From contig NZ_JAGSPJ010000001.1 in NCBI RefSeq assembly GCF_018139545.1, positions 434,001-498,000 on the forward strand: a stretch of 64,000 nucleotides of DNA. The letters are read 5' to 3'. Positions within the stretch are counted from its first letter, which is position 1, and every line of letters starts with the position of its first letter. Position numbers and translations under genes: made by a program. Source of the stretch: Affinundibacterium fentianense (GTDB lineage Bacteria; Pseudomonadota; Gammaproteobacteria; Burkholderiales; Burkholderiaceae_D). The notes beneath the pieces are model-generated. The model searched no databases, was not told the origin of the DNA, and saw only the letters and a list, made by a program, of their open reading frames with translations. Positions 37,495 to 47,244 of this stretch are shown here, one piece after another.

Positions 37495-38316
37495 CTAATG
37501 CGAGACTGTTTCAAATCGTAAACCTTGGCTCGCTTTTGATACGATTTTTTCAGCCATTCGTACAAATGCATTCGACGCTTTTGAAAACGGAAAAGCGTCA
37601 ATCACCGCACGTCCAAGTTCCGTTGCTCGCGTCAAATGTACATCAATCGGTACATATCCAACTAGCTGCAGTTCGACTGCCAAATAACGCCTTGCTGTCA
37701 TCGATAGATTCGCAAATACGCGCTGCGCCTGATCCGTATCGACACCTGATACAACGATACCGTAGGTGCGCCGGCCCAATTTGTTATTCAATCGTTTTAT
37801 CAAACTATATGCTTGAGTAATCGTTTCAGGATTAGCAGACACTTGTATAATCAACTCACTTTCCTCGAATGAGGAAATCAAGAACGTGTCATCCGAATTC
37901 AAATTGCAATCGACAACAACCAGATCAGAACGACTGGCGGCCAAATCAAATACCTTCGCCAACTCCCTATTTCCCATAGATTGTCGTGCGGCGGAGTGAT
38001 TAGCTCCTTGCGTAATTCGCGTTATTGATAGACCCGGCGACACTTCCTTAATTACAGCGTCCATTGTACGCTGTTGTCGCGCGACCTCCAACAATGACTG
38101 ATCGGCATTCAAATTTAACCAAGCGCTCAGACTAGATGAACTTGGCTTTGCATCGACTAGCAAGATCTTCTTACCTTGTTGTGCAAATGTGGCGGCGAGA
38201 TTAATTAACATCCCATTGCGCTCAGAATCGGGCAATGCAGAGAGAAATGTCAACACGCGTAACTTTGGCATATCCAGCATGCGCCGTAGCCCTTCCGCTT
38301 GGTCATATTTAAGCAA
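37495..38316 (-). CDS. flhG: FlhG (FleN/YlxH) MinD-like flagellar number regulator, P-loop lost
   Basis: A 273-residue MinD/ParA-fold protein. The N-terminal KYDQAEGLRRML is the DQAxxLR motif by which FlhG stimulates the FlhF GTPase. The strand that normally runs into the deviant Walker A (KGGVGKT) instead reads LSALPDSERNGM (about residues 21-32) and has no P-loop lysine or glycine pattern. The Walker B-like VVVDC lacks the usual following TGAG. ATP hydrolysis is therefore doubtful. The start was set at a TTG (38316) because a perfect GGAGG sits six bases upstream and it places DQAxxLR at the N-terminus; an ATG at 38349 would overlap flhF by 41 bases. As set, it overlaps flhF by eight bases. 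Confidence 0.9.
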   Translation of the reverse strand: MLKYDQAEGLRRMLDMPKLRVLTFLSALPDSERNGMLINLAATFAQQGKKILLVDAKPSSSSLSAWLNLNADQSLLEVARQQRTMDAVIKEVSPGLSITRITQGANHSAARQSMGNRELAKVFDLAASRSDLVVVDCNLNSDDTFLISSFEESELIIQVSANPETITQAYSLIKRLNNKLGRRTYGIVVSGVDTDQAQRVFANLSMTARRYLAVELQLVGYVPIDVHLTRATELGRAVIDAFPFSKASNAFVRMAEKIVSKASQGLRFETVSH

Positions 38317-39565
38317 AATTAGCCTCCATATTTCCCGAAATGTTTGCATGCGTATTCATCTGCATGTTGGATATGATCAACGGAAGTTCCTCATTCTGAA
38401 ATTTATACGCAGAAGTTTCGCGCTTCAATTTAAAGGCTCGATCGACCAAATACTGCTTGCTTGCCAAATGCAAATCTTCAGGAACCCGTTGACCGCTTGC
38501 CACATAATAAAGATTTAACTTTTGACGAATCGCTATATCGAGTGCACCACCAATTGTTGCAGCTTCATCCAACTTCGTTAATATACATCCAGATAAACCT
38601 CCACCCTGATAAGCCCGAACTACTTCACTTAAGGTCTCCCCTGTCGACGTTGCGTTTAAGCACAACAGACGTTTTACGTCGACACCTGCGCCAGACAACA
38701 TCGCTACTTGTTGGGTGACCATTTTGTCACGCTGACTGACACCAACGGTATCGATAAGTACCGTATGTTTATTCTTTAACTCGGACAAGGCAATTTTCAA
38801 ATCAGATTCATCTTTGACAGAATGAACCATCACTCCCAAAATCTTTCCGTAAATGCGGAGCTGTTCATATCCTCCAATACGATAGCCATCGGTCGTAATC
38901 AACGCCAATTTTGATGGGCCATGGCGCATCACGCAGCGAGCAGCGAGCTTTGCTGTTGTCGTGGTTTTCCCAACGCCAGTGGGACCAACTAATGCATAAA
39001 CACCGCCTTGCTCAAGGATTTCATTTTCGTTACTGATAGTGGAAAGATTTCGAACAAGTATCGATTTAATCCATTCGAGACCTGCTTCTGACGTCTCAAA
39101 TTCGGGCATTTTTTCAATTAAATGACGCGACAAACTAGCACTCAATCCGGTCGCGAGCATTTCACGCATCACGTCTGCTTTGTATGGTGCTTTTTGTTGT
39201 GTTGTGAGCCAAGTCATTTCTGACATTTTACTCTCTAACATACTGCGCATTGATCGGATCTCATTCATCATCAACGCGACCTCTGCCTGACTTGGCAAGT
39301 CTTCGTCTTTTGCTTTAATTGGCGATACAGACGTCGAAGAATTATGCATACCCGCTCGCGGATTGAACTGCATCTGTTGCTCGATCTTTTGGCTCGGCTC
39401 GACCGGAGGAACCATTTGTGTCAAAGCCTCATCATTCATGGCCAGAATTTCAACCTGACCATCAATATTACGATTCGATAAGATAACAGCATTCTCACCC
39501 AACATTGCACGTACTTTTTTTAGTGCCTCACGCGAACTGGGTGCGATAAATTTTCTGACGTTCAT
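38309..39565 (-). CDS. flhF: Flagellar SRP-like GTPase FlhF
   Basis: A 418-residue signal-recognition-type GTPase controlling flagellar placement. The N-terminal FlhF-specific part (MNVRKFIAPSSREALKKVRAMLGENAVILSNR) is followed by a linker and an NG domain. G1 is GPTGVGKTTTTAKLA (about residues 193-207), then TTDGYRIGGYEQLRIY, DTVGVS (G3) and TKLDEA (G4). It overlaps flhA by four bases (ATGA) and flhG by eight, in the order flhA-flhF-flhG. The FlhG activator motif is intact, so a FlhF/FlhG pair is expected. Confidence 0.96.
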   Translation of the reverse strand: MNVRKFIAPSSREALKKVRAMLGENAVILSNRNIDGQVEILAMNDEALTQMVPPVEPSQKIEQQMQFNPRAGMHNSSTSVSPIKAKDEDLPSQAEVALMMNEIRSMRSMLESKMSEMTWLTTQQKAPYKADVMREMLATGLSASLSRHLIEKMPEFETSEAGLEWIKSILVRNLSTISNENEILEQGGVYALVGPTGVGKTTTTAKLAARCVMRHGPSKLALITTDGYRIGGYEQLRIYGKILGVMVHSVKDESDLKIALSELKNKHTVLIDTVGVSQRDKMVTQQVAMLSGAGVDVKRLLCLNATSTGETLSEVVRAYQGGGLSGCILTKLDEAATIGGALDIAIRQKLNLYYVASGQRVPEDLHLASKQYLVDRAFKLKRETSAYKFQNEELPLIISNMQMNTHANISGNMEANFA

Positions 39566-41658
39566 GATTGCCCTCCTACTAGGCTTGTAACTCTTATTGT
39601 TTTCGTTTCAGGAAGCTCTGCATGTGATAAGACTTTCACCTGCGGCAAAGTACGCCGTAAAAATCTAGCCATGAGTACACGCAATGGTCCAGGAACAAGT
39701 AAAACCGGAGTCAACCCCAACTGTTGTTGATGTTGCGCGGCAATCTCTGTTTGCATCGCCAAAGTATCCGCTAAACCTGGCTCCATACTTGCCCCATCAG
39801 CACCGTGCCCCTGCAAAGTTTGCATCAACAATCTCTCTAATTTATTATCGAGTGTCATCACAGACAATTCATTTCCGTTCGGGAAAATTTGTTGCACAAT
39901 CGCCCGCCCCAATGCAATCCTAACTTGCGCGGTTAATTCAGTTGGATCTTGCGTATGCACTCCGAATTCAGTGAGTGTCTCAACTATTGTGCGCATATCG
40001 CGGATATGTACACCTTCAATCAATAGATTTTGCAGAACTTTTTGTATGACGGATAAGGGCAATAAACGAGGGGTTAAGTCTTCAACCAACTTCGGAGATT
40101 CTTTCCCGATATGATCTAACAACTGTTGTACCTCATGGCGCCCCAAGAGCTCGGCTGCATTTGATGTAATTAAATGATTCAAGTGCGTCGCGATCACCGT
40201 GCCTGCATCAACCACGGTGTAGCCCATTGCTTGCGCTTGATCACGGACAGCAGCATCGATCCAAACGGCAGGTAAACCAAATGCTGGATCGGTCGTAGGA
40301 ATGCCAGGTAAAGTCCCCGTCACCATGCCTGGATCAATCGCTAAAAATTGCCCCATATTCGCATCGCCAGTACCAATCTCTACACCTTTCAATGCGATTC
40401 TGTAAGAGCCTGGCTTTAACTCTAAATTGTCACGAATATGAACTGGCGGTGAAAGAAAACCAATATCTTGGGCGAATTTCTTTCGAATGCCTTTGATTCT
40501 TCGTAATAACTCACCGCCTTGGTTTTTATCAACCAATGGAATTAAGCGATACCCAACTTCTAAGCCAAGCGTATCCACCGGTAAGATATCCTGCCAAGTT
40601 GCCTCTTCCATTTCAGGAGCTTGGGGAATATTTGATGCCGCAGCAGCCGCAGCTTCATCGACAATCGGCGTCGCATCGATACGTTTCTTAAGCAAATAGC
40701 CCGCTCCAGCAAGCGTACTGGCCAGCAAAATAAAAACAAAATTAGGCATGCCGGGAATCAGTCCGAGACTGCCAATAATCGCAGCGGTGATATACATCAC
40801 TTGCGGCTTTGCAAATAACTGGCTGATGAATTGATTGCCGATGTCTTGTTCACTCGCGACTCGCGAGACGACAATACCAGCAGCTGTAGAAATGATTAGC
40901 GATGGAATTTGTGCAACGAGTCCATCACCAATTGCAAGCAACGCATAGATCTTGGATGCAGCGGAGAAATCTAAATCATGCTGAACCATCCCAACTATTA
41001 GGCCACCGACGACGTTAATGATCGTCACCATGATACCGGCAACAGCATCTCCTTTTACGTATTTACTCGCACCATCCATTGCGCCATAAAATTCGGCTTC
41101 TTGCGCGACCTCTGTGCGACGGCGACGCGCTTCTTGCTCGGCAATTAAACCAGCATTTAGATCGGCATCGATCGCCATCTGCTTGCCAGGCATCGCATCA
41201 AGTGCAAATCTCGCACCGACTTCCGCAATCCGCCCCGCACCTTTTGTTACAACGGAAAAATTAATGATAGTCAAAATCACAAATACGACGATACCAACCG
41301 CATAATTCCCACCAATTAAGAAATGACCAAATGCTTCAATTACTTTCCCCGCTGCGTCAGGCCCAGTATGCCCTTCCGTCAACACCACACGTGTCGATGC
41401 AACATTCAAGGAAAGGCGCAGCATTGTACTTACTAACAAAACCGTCGGAAAAACCATGAAATCGAGTGGCTTAACCGTGTACAAACTTGTCAACAATACG
41501 ATGATCGACAGCGCGATATTAAAACTAAAGAAAATATCGAGAGCGAACGGTGGCAGTGGCAAAATCATCATCGCCAACATCATGACAATGAGAATCGGCC
41601 CCGCCAGCGCTTTCGTGCCCATTGCTGCTAACCATGGAGGGAGTTTGATTGAATTCAT
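39562..41658 (-). CDS. flhA: Flagellar export gate protein FlhA
   Basis: A 698-residue inner-membrane component of the flagellar type III export gate. The N-terminal half has about eight membrane helices. The FHIPEP-type cytoplasmic signature NFSVVTKGAGRIAEVGARFALDAMPGKQMAIDADLNAG lies at about residues 132-170. The C-terminal cytoplasmic domain (about 330-698), which docks chaperone-substrate complexes, is complete. It overlaps flhB upstream and flhF downstream by four bases each, indicating tight translational coupling. Confidence 0.97.
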   Translation of the reverse strand: MNSIKLPPWLAAMGTKALAGPILIVMMLAMMILPLPPFALDIFFSFNIALSIIVLLTSLYTVKPLDFMVFPTVLLVSTMLRLSLNVASTRVVLTEGHTGPDAAGKVIEAFGHFLIGGNYAVGIVVFVILTIINFSVVTKGAGRIAEVGARFALDAMPGKQMAIDADLNAGLIAEQEARRRRTEVAQEAEFYGAMDGASKYVKGDAVAGIMVTIINVVGGLIVGMVQHDLDFSAASKIYALLAIGDGLVAQIPSLIISTAAGIVVSRVASEQDIGNQFISQLFAKPQVMYITAAIIGSLGLIPGMPNFVFILLASTLAGAGYLLKKRIDATPIVDEAAAAAASNIPQAPEMEEATWQDILPVDTLGLEVGYRLIPLVDKNQGGELLRRIKGIRKKFAQDIGFLSPPVHIRDNLELKPGSYRIALKGVEIGTGDANMGQFLAIDPGMVTGTLPGIPTTDPAFGLPAVWIDAAVRDQAQAMGYTVVDAGTVIATHLNHLITSNAAELLGRHEVQQLLDHIGKESPKLVEDLTPRLLPLSVIQKVLQNLLIEGVHIRDMRTIVETLTEFGVHTQDPTELTAQVRIALGRAIVQQIFPNGNELSVMTLDNKLERLLMQTLQGHGADGASMEPGLADTLAMQTEIAAQHQQQLGLTPVLLVPGPLRVLMARFLRRTLPQVKVLSHAELPETKTIRVTSLVGGQS

Positions 41659-42809
41659 ACGTTCGCTCCAACTTCATTTGACAATGGATCTAATCCATTC
41701 GGTACTTGAATATTTCTTGGCTCCATTGGCTGTACGCCACCAGTCTTGCGGTAGGTACGAAGCTGAAATACATAAGCGAGAATCTCCGCAACTGCGGAGT
41801 AAAGTGCTTCAGGTATCTCATCACCTAATTCAGTGTGTTTAAATAAAGCTCGAGCTAAAGGTGGCGCCTCCAAAATTGGCACGTTATTCTCTTTCGCTAG
41901 CTCTTTAATTTTTGCGGCAACGGCATCCGCACCTTTCGCGACAACACGCGGCGCACCGTTGCTTCCATCCGCGTATTTCAATGCAACAGAAAAGTGAGTC
42001 GGATTGGTCACAACAACATCTGCAGTCGGCACTTCTGACATCATCCTACGTCGCGCCATTTCTCTTTGTTGTTGACGGATTTTCGCTTTGATTTGTGGAT
42101 TTCCGTTTGCCTCTTTTGACTCTTGAATAACCTCTTGATGTGTCATTTTCAGTTTCTCTGCATACGCCCACATTTGGTATGGTGCGTCTATCGCTGCGAT
42201 TAAAACTAAACCTCCAACAATTGCTAAGAAACATACTCCCAACATATGCCCCAAATGAGAAATCGATTGATCCAGTGGTTCATATATCAAACCAAAAATT
42301 GCGTCTTTCTGGCGTGCCACGACCATCCAAGCAATCACACCGACAAGTATGGTCTTCAAGATCGCCTTAACCAGCTCGATACCAGCTCGAGAAGAAACCA
42401 GATTTCCAATCCCCGCAATAGGATCAAGTCGGGAAAATTTTGGTTCAATTGCCTTAAAACTAAACAACCATCCTCCTATCAACAATGGAGAACCAAGTGC
42501 TGCCAATAGAAATAGTCCAGCAATAGGGACAAAAGCCAGCAACACATCTTGAAGCGAGCCTACAATTTGCATCATCAAAAAATTCAGATCAAATGCAGCG
42601 CTCCGATCAAATGCGATGCTACGCGTCATGCTTTTTGCTAAATGCGCAAATAGGGAGTCCCCATAAAAGTACAGACCTCCCCCTGCAGCGAGCAACACTG
42701 TGCAAGTTGAGAGTTCTTTAGAACGTGGGACGTCCCCCTCTTCACGCGCTTTTTCGAGGCGCTGCGGCGATGCCGGTTCGGTTCGTTCTAGTCCACTGTC
42801 TTCTGCCAT
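41655..42809 (-). CDS. flhB: Flagellar export switch protein FlhB
   Basis: A 384-residue export gate protein that switches secretion from rod/hook to filament substrates. The N-terminus (EDSGLERTEPASPQRLEKAREEGDVPRSKEL) is canonical. Four membrane helices follow, and the self-cleavage motif NPTH (about residue 270, in VVTNPTHFSVALKY) is intact. It is the first gene of the flhB-flhA-flhF-flhG-fliA-motC-motD run. No clear Shine-Dalgarno sequence stands before the ATG. The promoter should lie in the 300-bp gap upstream. Confidence 0.96.
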   Translation of the reverse strand: MAEDSGLERTEPASPQRLEKAREEGDVPRSKELSTCTVLLAAGGGLYFYGDSLFAHLAKSMTRSIAFDRSAAFDLNFLMMQIVGSLQDVLLAFVPIAGLFLLAALGSPLLIGGWLFSFKAIEPKFSRLDPIAGIGNLVSSRAGIELVKAILKTILVGVIAWMVVARQKDAIFGLIYEPLDQSISHLGHMLGVCFLAIVGGLVLIAAIDAPYQMWAYAEKLKMTHQEVIQESKEANGNPQIKAKIRQQQREMARRRMMSEVPTADVVVTNPTHFSVALKYADGSNGAPRVVAKGADAVAAKIKELAKENNVPILEAPPLARALFKHTELGDEIPEALYSAVAEILAYVFQLRTYRKTGGVQPMEPRNIQVPNGLDPLSNEVGANV

Positions 42810-43110
42810 CTTCGATCCAATGCGTGCGCAATATGAAATATTTCCCTGAGGACAAATTATTCACGAAAATGAAGCGTCGATATCGAACGAATAGAGAGGA
42901 ATATTCCCCCTAATTCATGAGTAAATGGTCAGAATCCAGAAACGGAGCCGCGACGGCGATCGAAAAACAAGGGATGGATCGAGCGGAATGGTAAAGGAGA
43001 TGCGGATACATCCCCTTCGTAAAAGCAACGATAGATTAATCAGGCAATGAGAATACGCTGCTTAGGAAAGACAGAAAACAGCGTCTAGAAAAAGTCCAGG
43101 TTACGACATA
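42810..43110 (-). other. 301-bp non-coding gap upstream of flhB
   Basis: No gene and no strong intrinsic terminator are seen. An inverted repeat ACGCTG/CAGCGT with an 18-nt loop lies near 43055-43085. By position this gap should carry the class 2 promoter for flhB-flhA-flhF; I could not recognise a FlhDC box or a sigma-28 promoter. Confidence 0.4.
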
Positions 43111-44325
43111 TTATGCGGCTGCGATATTCTTTGCCCAAACTAGAGCAGACAGATGTGCCTTATTAACATCTTGGGTTGAAATTTTTAAGGTTTCAGCCAA
43201 AGATGCAACCAACATACTGTTCAGTTCACATGCTTCTGCCAAAGCAAGGTAGGGCCCATAAATACCGCTACGAGAAACCAAAGCCTCAACGACAGGCTCA
43301 GGTAGTTGAATGGTCGTCAGCACTTCTTCCATCGGCAAACCTAATAGCCGATCAAGTAGTGAAAACATCCCGGCAACAAATAAATTTTCTGCCTCGGTCT
43401 TCGACATAAAAGGCTGACCGAGTATTTCCGCAAAGCGCCCACGAACAATCGCTGTTTCCAATAAAACAGGTGAATTACCACTCGTACTTGCCGTCGCTAA
43501 TAGAAGCGACAACCAACGATAAAGTGGACTGTATCCTAAAATCGTGACAGCATGCTTTAATGATTGGACTTCTGTACGGAGGCCGAATCCAGCCGAATTA
43601 ATATAACGAAGTAATTTATACGCCAAAGCGGCATCACGCTTAACGACCGTTTCCAACTGTTGGATGTCGGCATTTTTCCGTATCATTTCCATAAGTTGAA
43701 GAATCGTGGTTTGCGTCGTATTCAAACCTTTCTGCGCAATATTCGGACGTGGTGTCAAATGCAGTTTTCCAACAAAACTCGACAAACCCAACGCTGCACA
43801 CGCATCAAAATCTTGCCAATTTCCGACATTTCTTGCCACCATTTGCACGTTCGACTGTTTCAACGCCGCATACATTTTGGCTTGAGCGGTTAAGTTGCTC
43901 GAGTCCAGTTGCACTTCAAAATGGGTAATCAAAGAAAAAAATGAACGTTCGAGCGCAGAAATATCGGCATTTTTCAAACATATTCCGAAGCCTAAGGCTC
44001 TTAACTCTTTAATCGCTGCTAACGAGATTTCGTCACCAAAATAACGCTTTGAAAAAATCAAAACGGTATTTTTAGGCGACAAATGGCGCAGCCCCTCTGC
44101 CTGCAATAATCCTGGAACTGCTTCCAAGAATATCAAGCTATCACCGAGTAAAAAACCCTTTTCAGTATCCTCGAGTTCTCTTGCCACAAACGACATCAGA
44201 TCACTCAAGGCCGACGTATCAAGTTCAGCATTTTTCACATTATTTTGCCATGACAACTGAAATCCAATCACACGCTGAGACGGATCGAGCAGAGGTTCCC
44301 TGACAATGAACTTTACATCACTCAT
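43111..44325 (-). CDS. Degenerate EAL plus HDOD domain regulatory protein
   Basis: A 404-residue protein with the two-domain layout of YuxH-type signalling proteins. The N-terminal part (about residues 1-200) keeps the outline of an EAL domain, but the EAL motif itself is replaced (GFQLSW near residue 22) and the catalytic metal ligands are not apparent. It is therefore unlikely to hydrolyse cyclic-di-GMP. The C-terminal HDOD domain (about 205-400; TVVKRDAALAYKLLRYINSAGFG, VTILGYSPLYRWLSLLLA, LFVAGMFSLLD) lacks phosphohydrolase function in known cases. It is 15 bp downstream of cheZ on the same strand and probably the last gene of the mot-che operon, suggesting a motility-signalling role that is unproven. 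Confidence 0.85.
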   Translation of the reverse strand: MSDVKFIVREPLLDPSQRVIGFQLSWQNNVKNAELDTSALSDLMSFVARELEDTEKGFLLGDSLIFLEAVPGLLQAEGLRHLSPKNTVLIFSKRYFGDEISLAAIKELRALGFGICLKNADISALERSFFSLITHFEVQLDSSNLTAQAKMYAALKQSNVQMVARNVGNWQDFDACAALGLSSFVGKLHLTPRPNIAQKGLNTTQTTILQLMEMIRKNADIQQLETVVKRDAALAYKLLRYINSAGFGLRTEVQSLKHAVTILGYSPLYRWLSLLLATASTSGNSPVLLETAIVRGRFAEILGQPFMSKTEAENLFVAGMFSLLDRLLGLPMEEVLTTIQLPEPVVEALVSRSGIYGPYLALAEACELNSMLVASLAETLKISTQDVNKAHLSALVWAKNIAAA

Positions 44326-44340
44326 AAATTAAATTTGTAA

Positions 44341-44973
44341 TTAAAAACCGAGGCTATCGAGTAAATCATCCACCTGTCCTTGATTCGAGACAATATCCGA
44401 CTTACCCTCTGGATTGATCTGAGGTCCATTCAACAGACCATCTTGTTGGACACGTTTTACTTGTTCAGGCGAGTATTCAATCAACAATTGCACCAACTGT
44501 TGCTCAAGATTTTGAGCAAGTTCAGTCACTCGTCGTATCACTTGTCCAGTTAAATCTTGAAAGTCCTGTGCCATCATAATGTCCATTAGATGGGCTTTTG
44601 TTGCACGAGAATGTTCGTTCGCCAATTCTAAAAAAACAATGACCTCATCAAGCTCTGACTGAAAATCATCTTCATTAGGATTGCGTGCCTTAAGTTGTTG
44701 CATCGTGGAGCGCAACCGTTTTGCACCAACGTCAACCTCTTCTTGAAGAGGGATGGCAGCATCGGTCGCATTCAACACTCGCTGTGCTGCTTTCTCAGAC
44801 ATCTTAGCGACATAGTCCAAACGATCCCTAGCGTCAGGAATGTCTTCTGCTGCGCGCTCCAATAATTTGTCCAACCCAAGGCCGCGCAAACTATCATGCA
44901 GCAAGCGAGTCATATGTCCCACTCGCATCAACAATTCATCGTGCTGAGTCAATTCAACCTGATCGTTTCCCAT
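44341..44973 (-). CDS. cheZ: CheY-P phosphatase CheZ
   Basis: A 210-residue, highly helical CheZ. The catalytic pair is seen as Asp140 and Gln144 in DFQDLTGQVIRRV. The C-terminal CheY-binding peptide VDDLLDSLGF is intact. CheZ accelerates dephosphorylation of CheY-P, ending the tumble/reversal signal. A GGAG site precedes the ATG. It follows cheY by 27 bp. A second CheZ-like protein with the same catalytic pair is encoded at 51253-51801. Confidence 0.95.
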   Translation of the reverse strand: MGNDQVELTQHDELLMRVGHMTRLLHDSLRGLGLDKLLERAAEDIPDARDRLDYVAKMSEKAAQRVLNATDAAIPLQEEVDVGAKRLRSTMQQLKARNPNEDDFQSELDEVIVFLELANEHSRATKAHLMDIMMAQDFQDLTGQVIRRVTELAQNLEQQLVQLLIEYSPEQVKRVQQDGLLNGPQINPEGKSDIVSNQGQVDDLLDSLGF

Positions 44974-45000
44974 TGCTGCTCCGCGATTTACTGAAAAAGT

Positions 45001-45396
45001 TTATGCAGGCTTACCTAACTTTTCAAAAATCTTTGACAACTTTTCATCAAGAGTCGCGGCAGTAAAAGGTTTTACCACATAACCATTCGCACCCGCCTGC
45101 GCGGCAGCAATAATGTTTTCCTTCTTCGCTTCTGCAGTCACCATTAAAACAGGAAGTTTTGCAAGCGCTGGATCGGCACGAATATGTTGCAACATAGTCA
45201 GACCATCCATGTTCGGCATATTCCAATCAGAAATTACGAAATCGAAATCTCCACTTTTTAACTTTGCAAGGCCAAGCGCTCCATCTTCGGCTTCATCGAC
45301 GTTCGAGTATCCCAATTCTTTCAACAGATTACGCACAATACGGCGCATCGTCGAGAAATCGTCAACTACTAAAAATTTGAGGTTTTGATCAGCCAT
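45001..45396 (-). CDS. cheY: Chemotaxis response regulator CheY
   Basis: A 131-residue single receiver domain that binds the flagellar switch when phosphorylated by CheA. Active-site residues fall at the E. coli positions: Asp12, Asp13, Asp57 (phosphoacceptor, in [13 protein letters not shown]), Thr87, Tyr106 and Lys109. GGAG is six bases before the ATG. It sits between cheB (97-bp gap) and cheZ, and the pairing with CheZ suggests that it is the motor-binding CheY of the two. Confidence 0.96.
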   Translation of the reverse strand: MADQNLKFLVVDDFSTMRRIVRNLLKELGYSNVDEAEDGALGLAKLKSGDFDFVISDWNMPNMDGLTMLQHIRADPALAKLPVLMVTAEAKKENIIAAAQAGANGYVVKPFTAATLDEKLSKIFEKLGKPA

Positions 45397-45493
45397 AACT
45401 TACTCCATAAAATCACAAGGACGGTATTCCACATTATCGGTTATATGAACATCTTTTGGTACGTCATTTACATCCATTACTACAAAACTTGCG

Positions 45494-46570
45494 TTATACA
45501 CGCAACGCGCGGCTTCCGTGTTGATCCAAATAATGCAACACTCTTTGTGGCAAATCATTCAGAGGAACAATTTCATTGACCGCACCGACTGCGATCGCTT
45601 CCCGAGGCATACCGAATACTACACAACTTGCTTCATCTTGCGCAAAATTGTAAGCTCCGGCGTTTTTCATTTCCAGCATTCCCTCTGCGCCATCTTTCCC
45701 CATTCCCGTCAAAATAACGCCTACTGCATTCTTACCTGCAAATTTTGCGGCGGATCGGAATAGTACGTCCACTGAAGGGCGATGTCGATTTACTGGGGCT
45801 CCATCATTTAACTCTGTCACGTAATTGGCGCCACTGCGAGCGAGTAAGAGGTGAGAATGTCCAGGAGCGATATAGGCGTGCCCTGGCAAAATACGCTCTC
45901 CACCAACTGCCTCAGAAACCGAAATCTTACATAATCCATCTAGACGCTTTGCGAATGACTTTGTAAAGCCTTCTGGCATGTGCTGCGCAATAAGAACGCC
46001 GGGACAATCCGAAGGCATTTGCATTAAAAAATTCTTGATCGCTTCCGTTCCGCCAGTAGAGGCACCAACAATGATGAGCTTCTCGCTACTAACCAACGGA
46101 TTGCGCATCGAGGGCAATACAGACACTACAGCATGTGCATGCGATTCTGTGATGTGGGTTCGGGCACGAATTTTCGCCTTTGCTGCAGCTCGAATCTTAT
46201 CGGTAATAACATGTGCATATTCAAGCATTCCACTTTGAATAGACAACTTTGGCTTAGTGACAAAGTCGACTGCACCGAGCTCCAATGCTCGCATCGTGAT
46301 TTCTGAACCACGCTCTGTAAGTGACGATACCATGATCACTGGCATGGGGCGCAAACGCATAAGCTTCTCAAGGAAATCGAGCCCATCCATTTTAGGCATT
46401 TCAACATCCAGTGTTAGAACGTCTGGGTTATGTTGTTTAATTAATTCGCGCGCAACAATTGGGTCGGGAGCAACGCCAACAACTTCCATATCACTCTCTT
46501 CACGAATAATTTCGCTTAAGATACTTCGTATCAATGCAGAATCATCAATGATTAATACTTTAATTTTCAT
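45494..46570 (-). CDS. cheB: Chemoreceptor glutamate methylesterase/deamidase CheB
   Basis: A 358-residue two-domain enzyme. The receiver domain (Asp10/Asp55; [20 protein letters not shown]) is followed by a linker and a methylesterase domain with VGASTGG (catalytic Ser), [17 protein letters not shown] (catalytic His) and [12 protein letters not shown] (catalytic Asp). Phosphorylated CheB removes methyl groups from receptors, opposing CheR. The ATG has a GAGGG site. It follows cheD by 62 bp. Confidence 0.97.
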   Translation of the reverse strand: MKIKVLIIDDSALIRSILSEIIREESDMEVVGVAPDPIVARELIKQHNPDVLTLDVEMPKMDGLDFLEKLMRLRPMPVIMVSSLTERGSEITMRALELGAVDFVTKPKLSIQSGMLEYAHVITDKIRAAAKAKIRARTHITESHAHAVVSVLPSMRNPLVSSEKLIIVGASTGGTEAIKNFLMQMPSDCPGVLIAQHMPEGFTKSFAKRLDGLCKISVSEAVGGERILPGHAYIAPGHSHLLLARSGANYVTELNDGAPVNRHRPSVDVLFRSAAKFAGKNAVGVILTGMGKDGAEGMLEMKNAGAYNFAQDEASCVVFGMPREAIAVGAVNEIVPLNDLPQRVLHYLDQHGSRALRV

Positions 46571-46632
46571 GCTGCCCTCACGCTACCACGCTTTGTCTAA
46601 TTGCCTTTTTCAGGACGGGAATATCATCTGCA

Positions 46633-47241
46633 TTAAAACAGATCCACATCACCACCCACTGGTGCACTTTTCAATCGGCTAGCGTAATCCAATTCACGTT
46701 TCTTCAAGGTATCGTTATGTTCAACTTTCAGTTTTTTAACCAAGACTTTACCTGTACGTGGAAAGAAATAAACTTTTCGGGGATAGATATCATTGAGATC
46801 TTCGGCGATTACACGCATTCTCTCCATACGTAGATAATCGAGAACAAACTTAGCGTTTCTTTCCCCGACATTTATGGCCGTGAAGCCACGCAAAACGTTT
46901 CCGCCACCAAACACTTTTGCTTCCATATTTTCGCGTTTTGCACCCGCCTTAAGCAATTCATTAATTAGCACCTCCATTGCATAAGTTCCGTAGCGCATTG
47001 AAGCCGAAACAGGATTTTCTGAGTTCTCACCACCATCTGGCAGCATAAAGTGATTCATTCCCCCTACACCTGAAACTCGATCTCGAATGCACGCTGAAAC
47101 ACATGAACCCAACACAGTGACAATCAGCATATCTTTACCAGTAAAGTAAAACTCTCCAGGTAAAATTTTTGCCGCATCACAATCAAAAGTGCGATCATAA
47201 TAAACGTTAGTGGCAAAGTGTTCTTCACTAAACTGACTCAT
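46633..47241 (-). CDS. cheD: Chemoreceptor glutamine deamidase CheD
   Basis: A 202-residue CheD. The catalytic Cys47 is in VLGSCVSACIRDR and His64 in GGMNHFMLP, with the 17-residue spacing of the family. The GGGNV segment and a C-terminal extension follow. The C-terminus ends GGDVDLF, very like the SGDIELF end of the CheZ-like protein at 51253-51801. CheD converts specific receptor Gln to Glu. AAGGG precedes the ATG. It lies between cheR and cheB. Confidence 0.96.
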   Translation of the reverse strand: MSQFSEEHFATNVYYDRTFDCDAAKILPGEFYFTGKDMLIVTVLGSCVSACIRDRVSGVGGMNHFMLPDGGENSENPVSASMRYGTYAMEVLINELLKAGAKRENMEAKVFGGGNVLRGFTAINVGERNAKFVLDYLRMERMRVIAEDLNDIYPRKVYFFPRTGKVLVKKLKVEHNDTLKKRELDYASRLKSAPVGGDVDLF

Positions 47242-47244
47242 GGA

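Noticed and set aside
45434-45460. ACCGATAA upstream of cheY resembling a sigma-28 -10
   Set aside because: No TAAA-like -35 lies at the required spacing.
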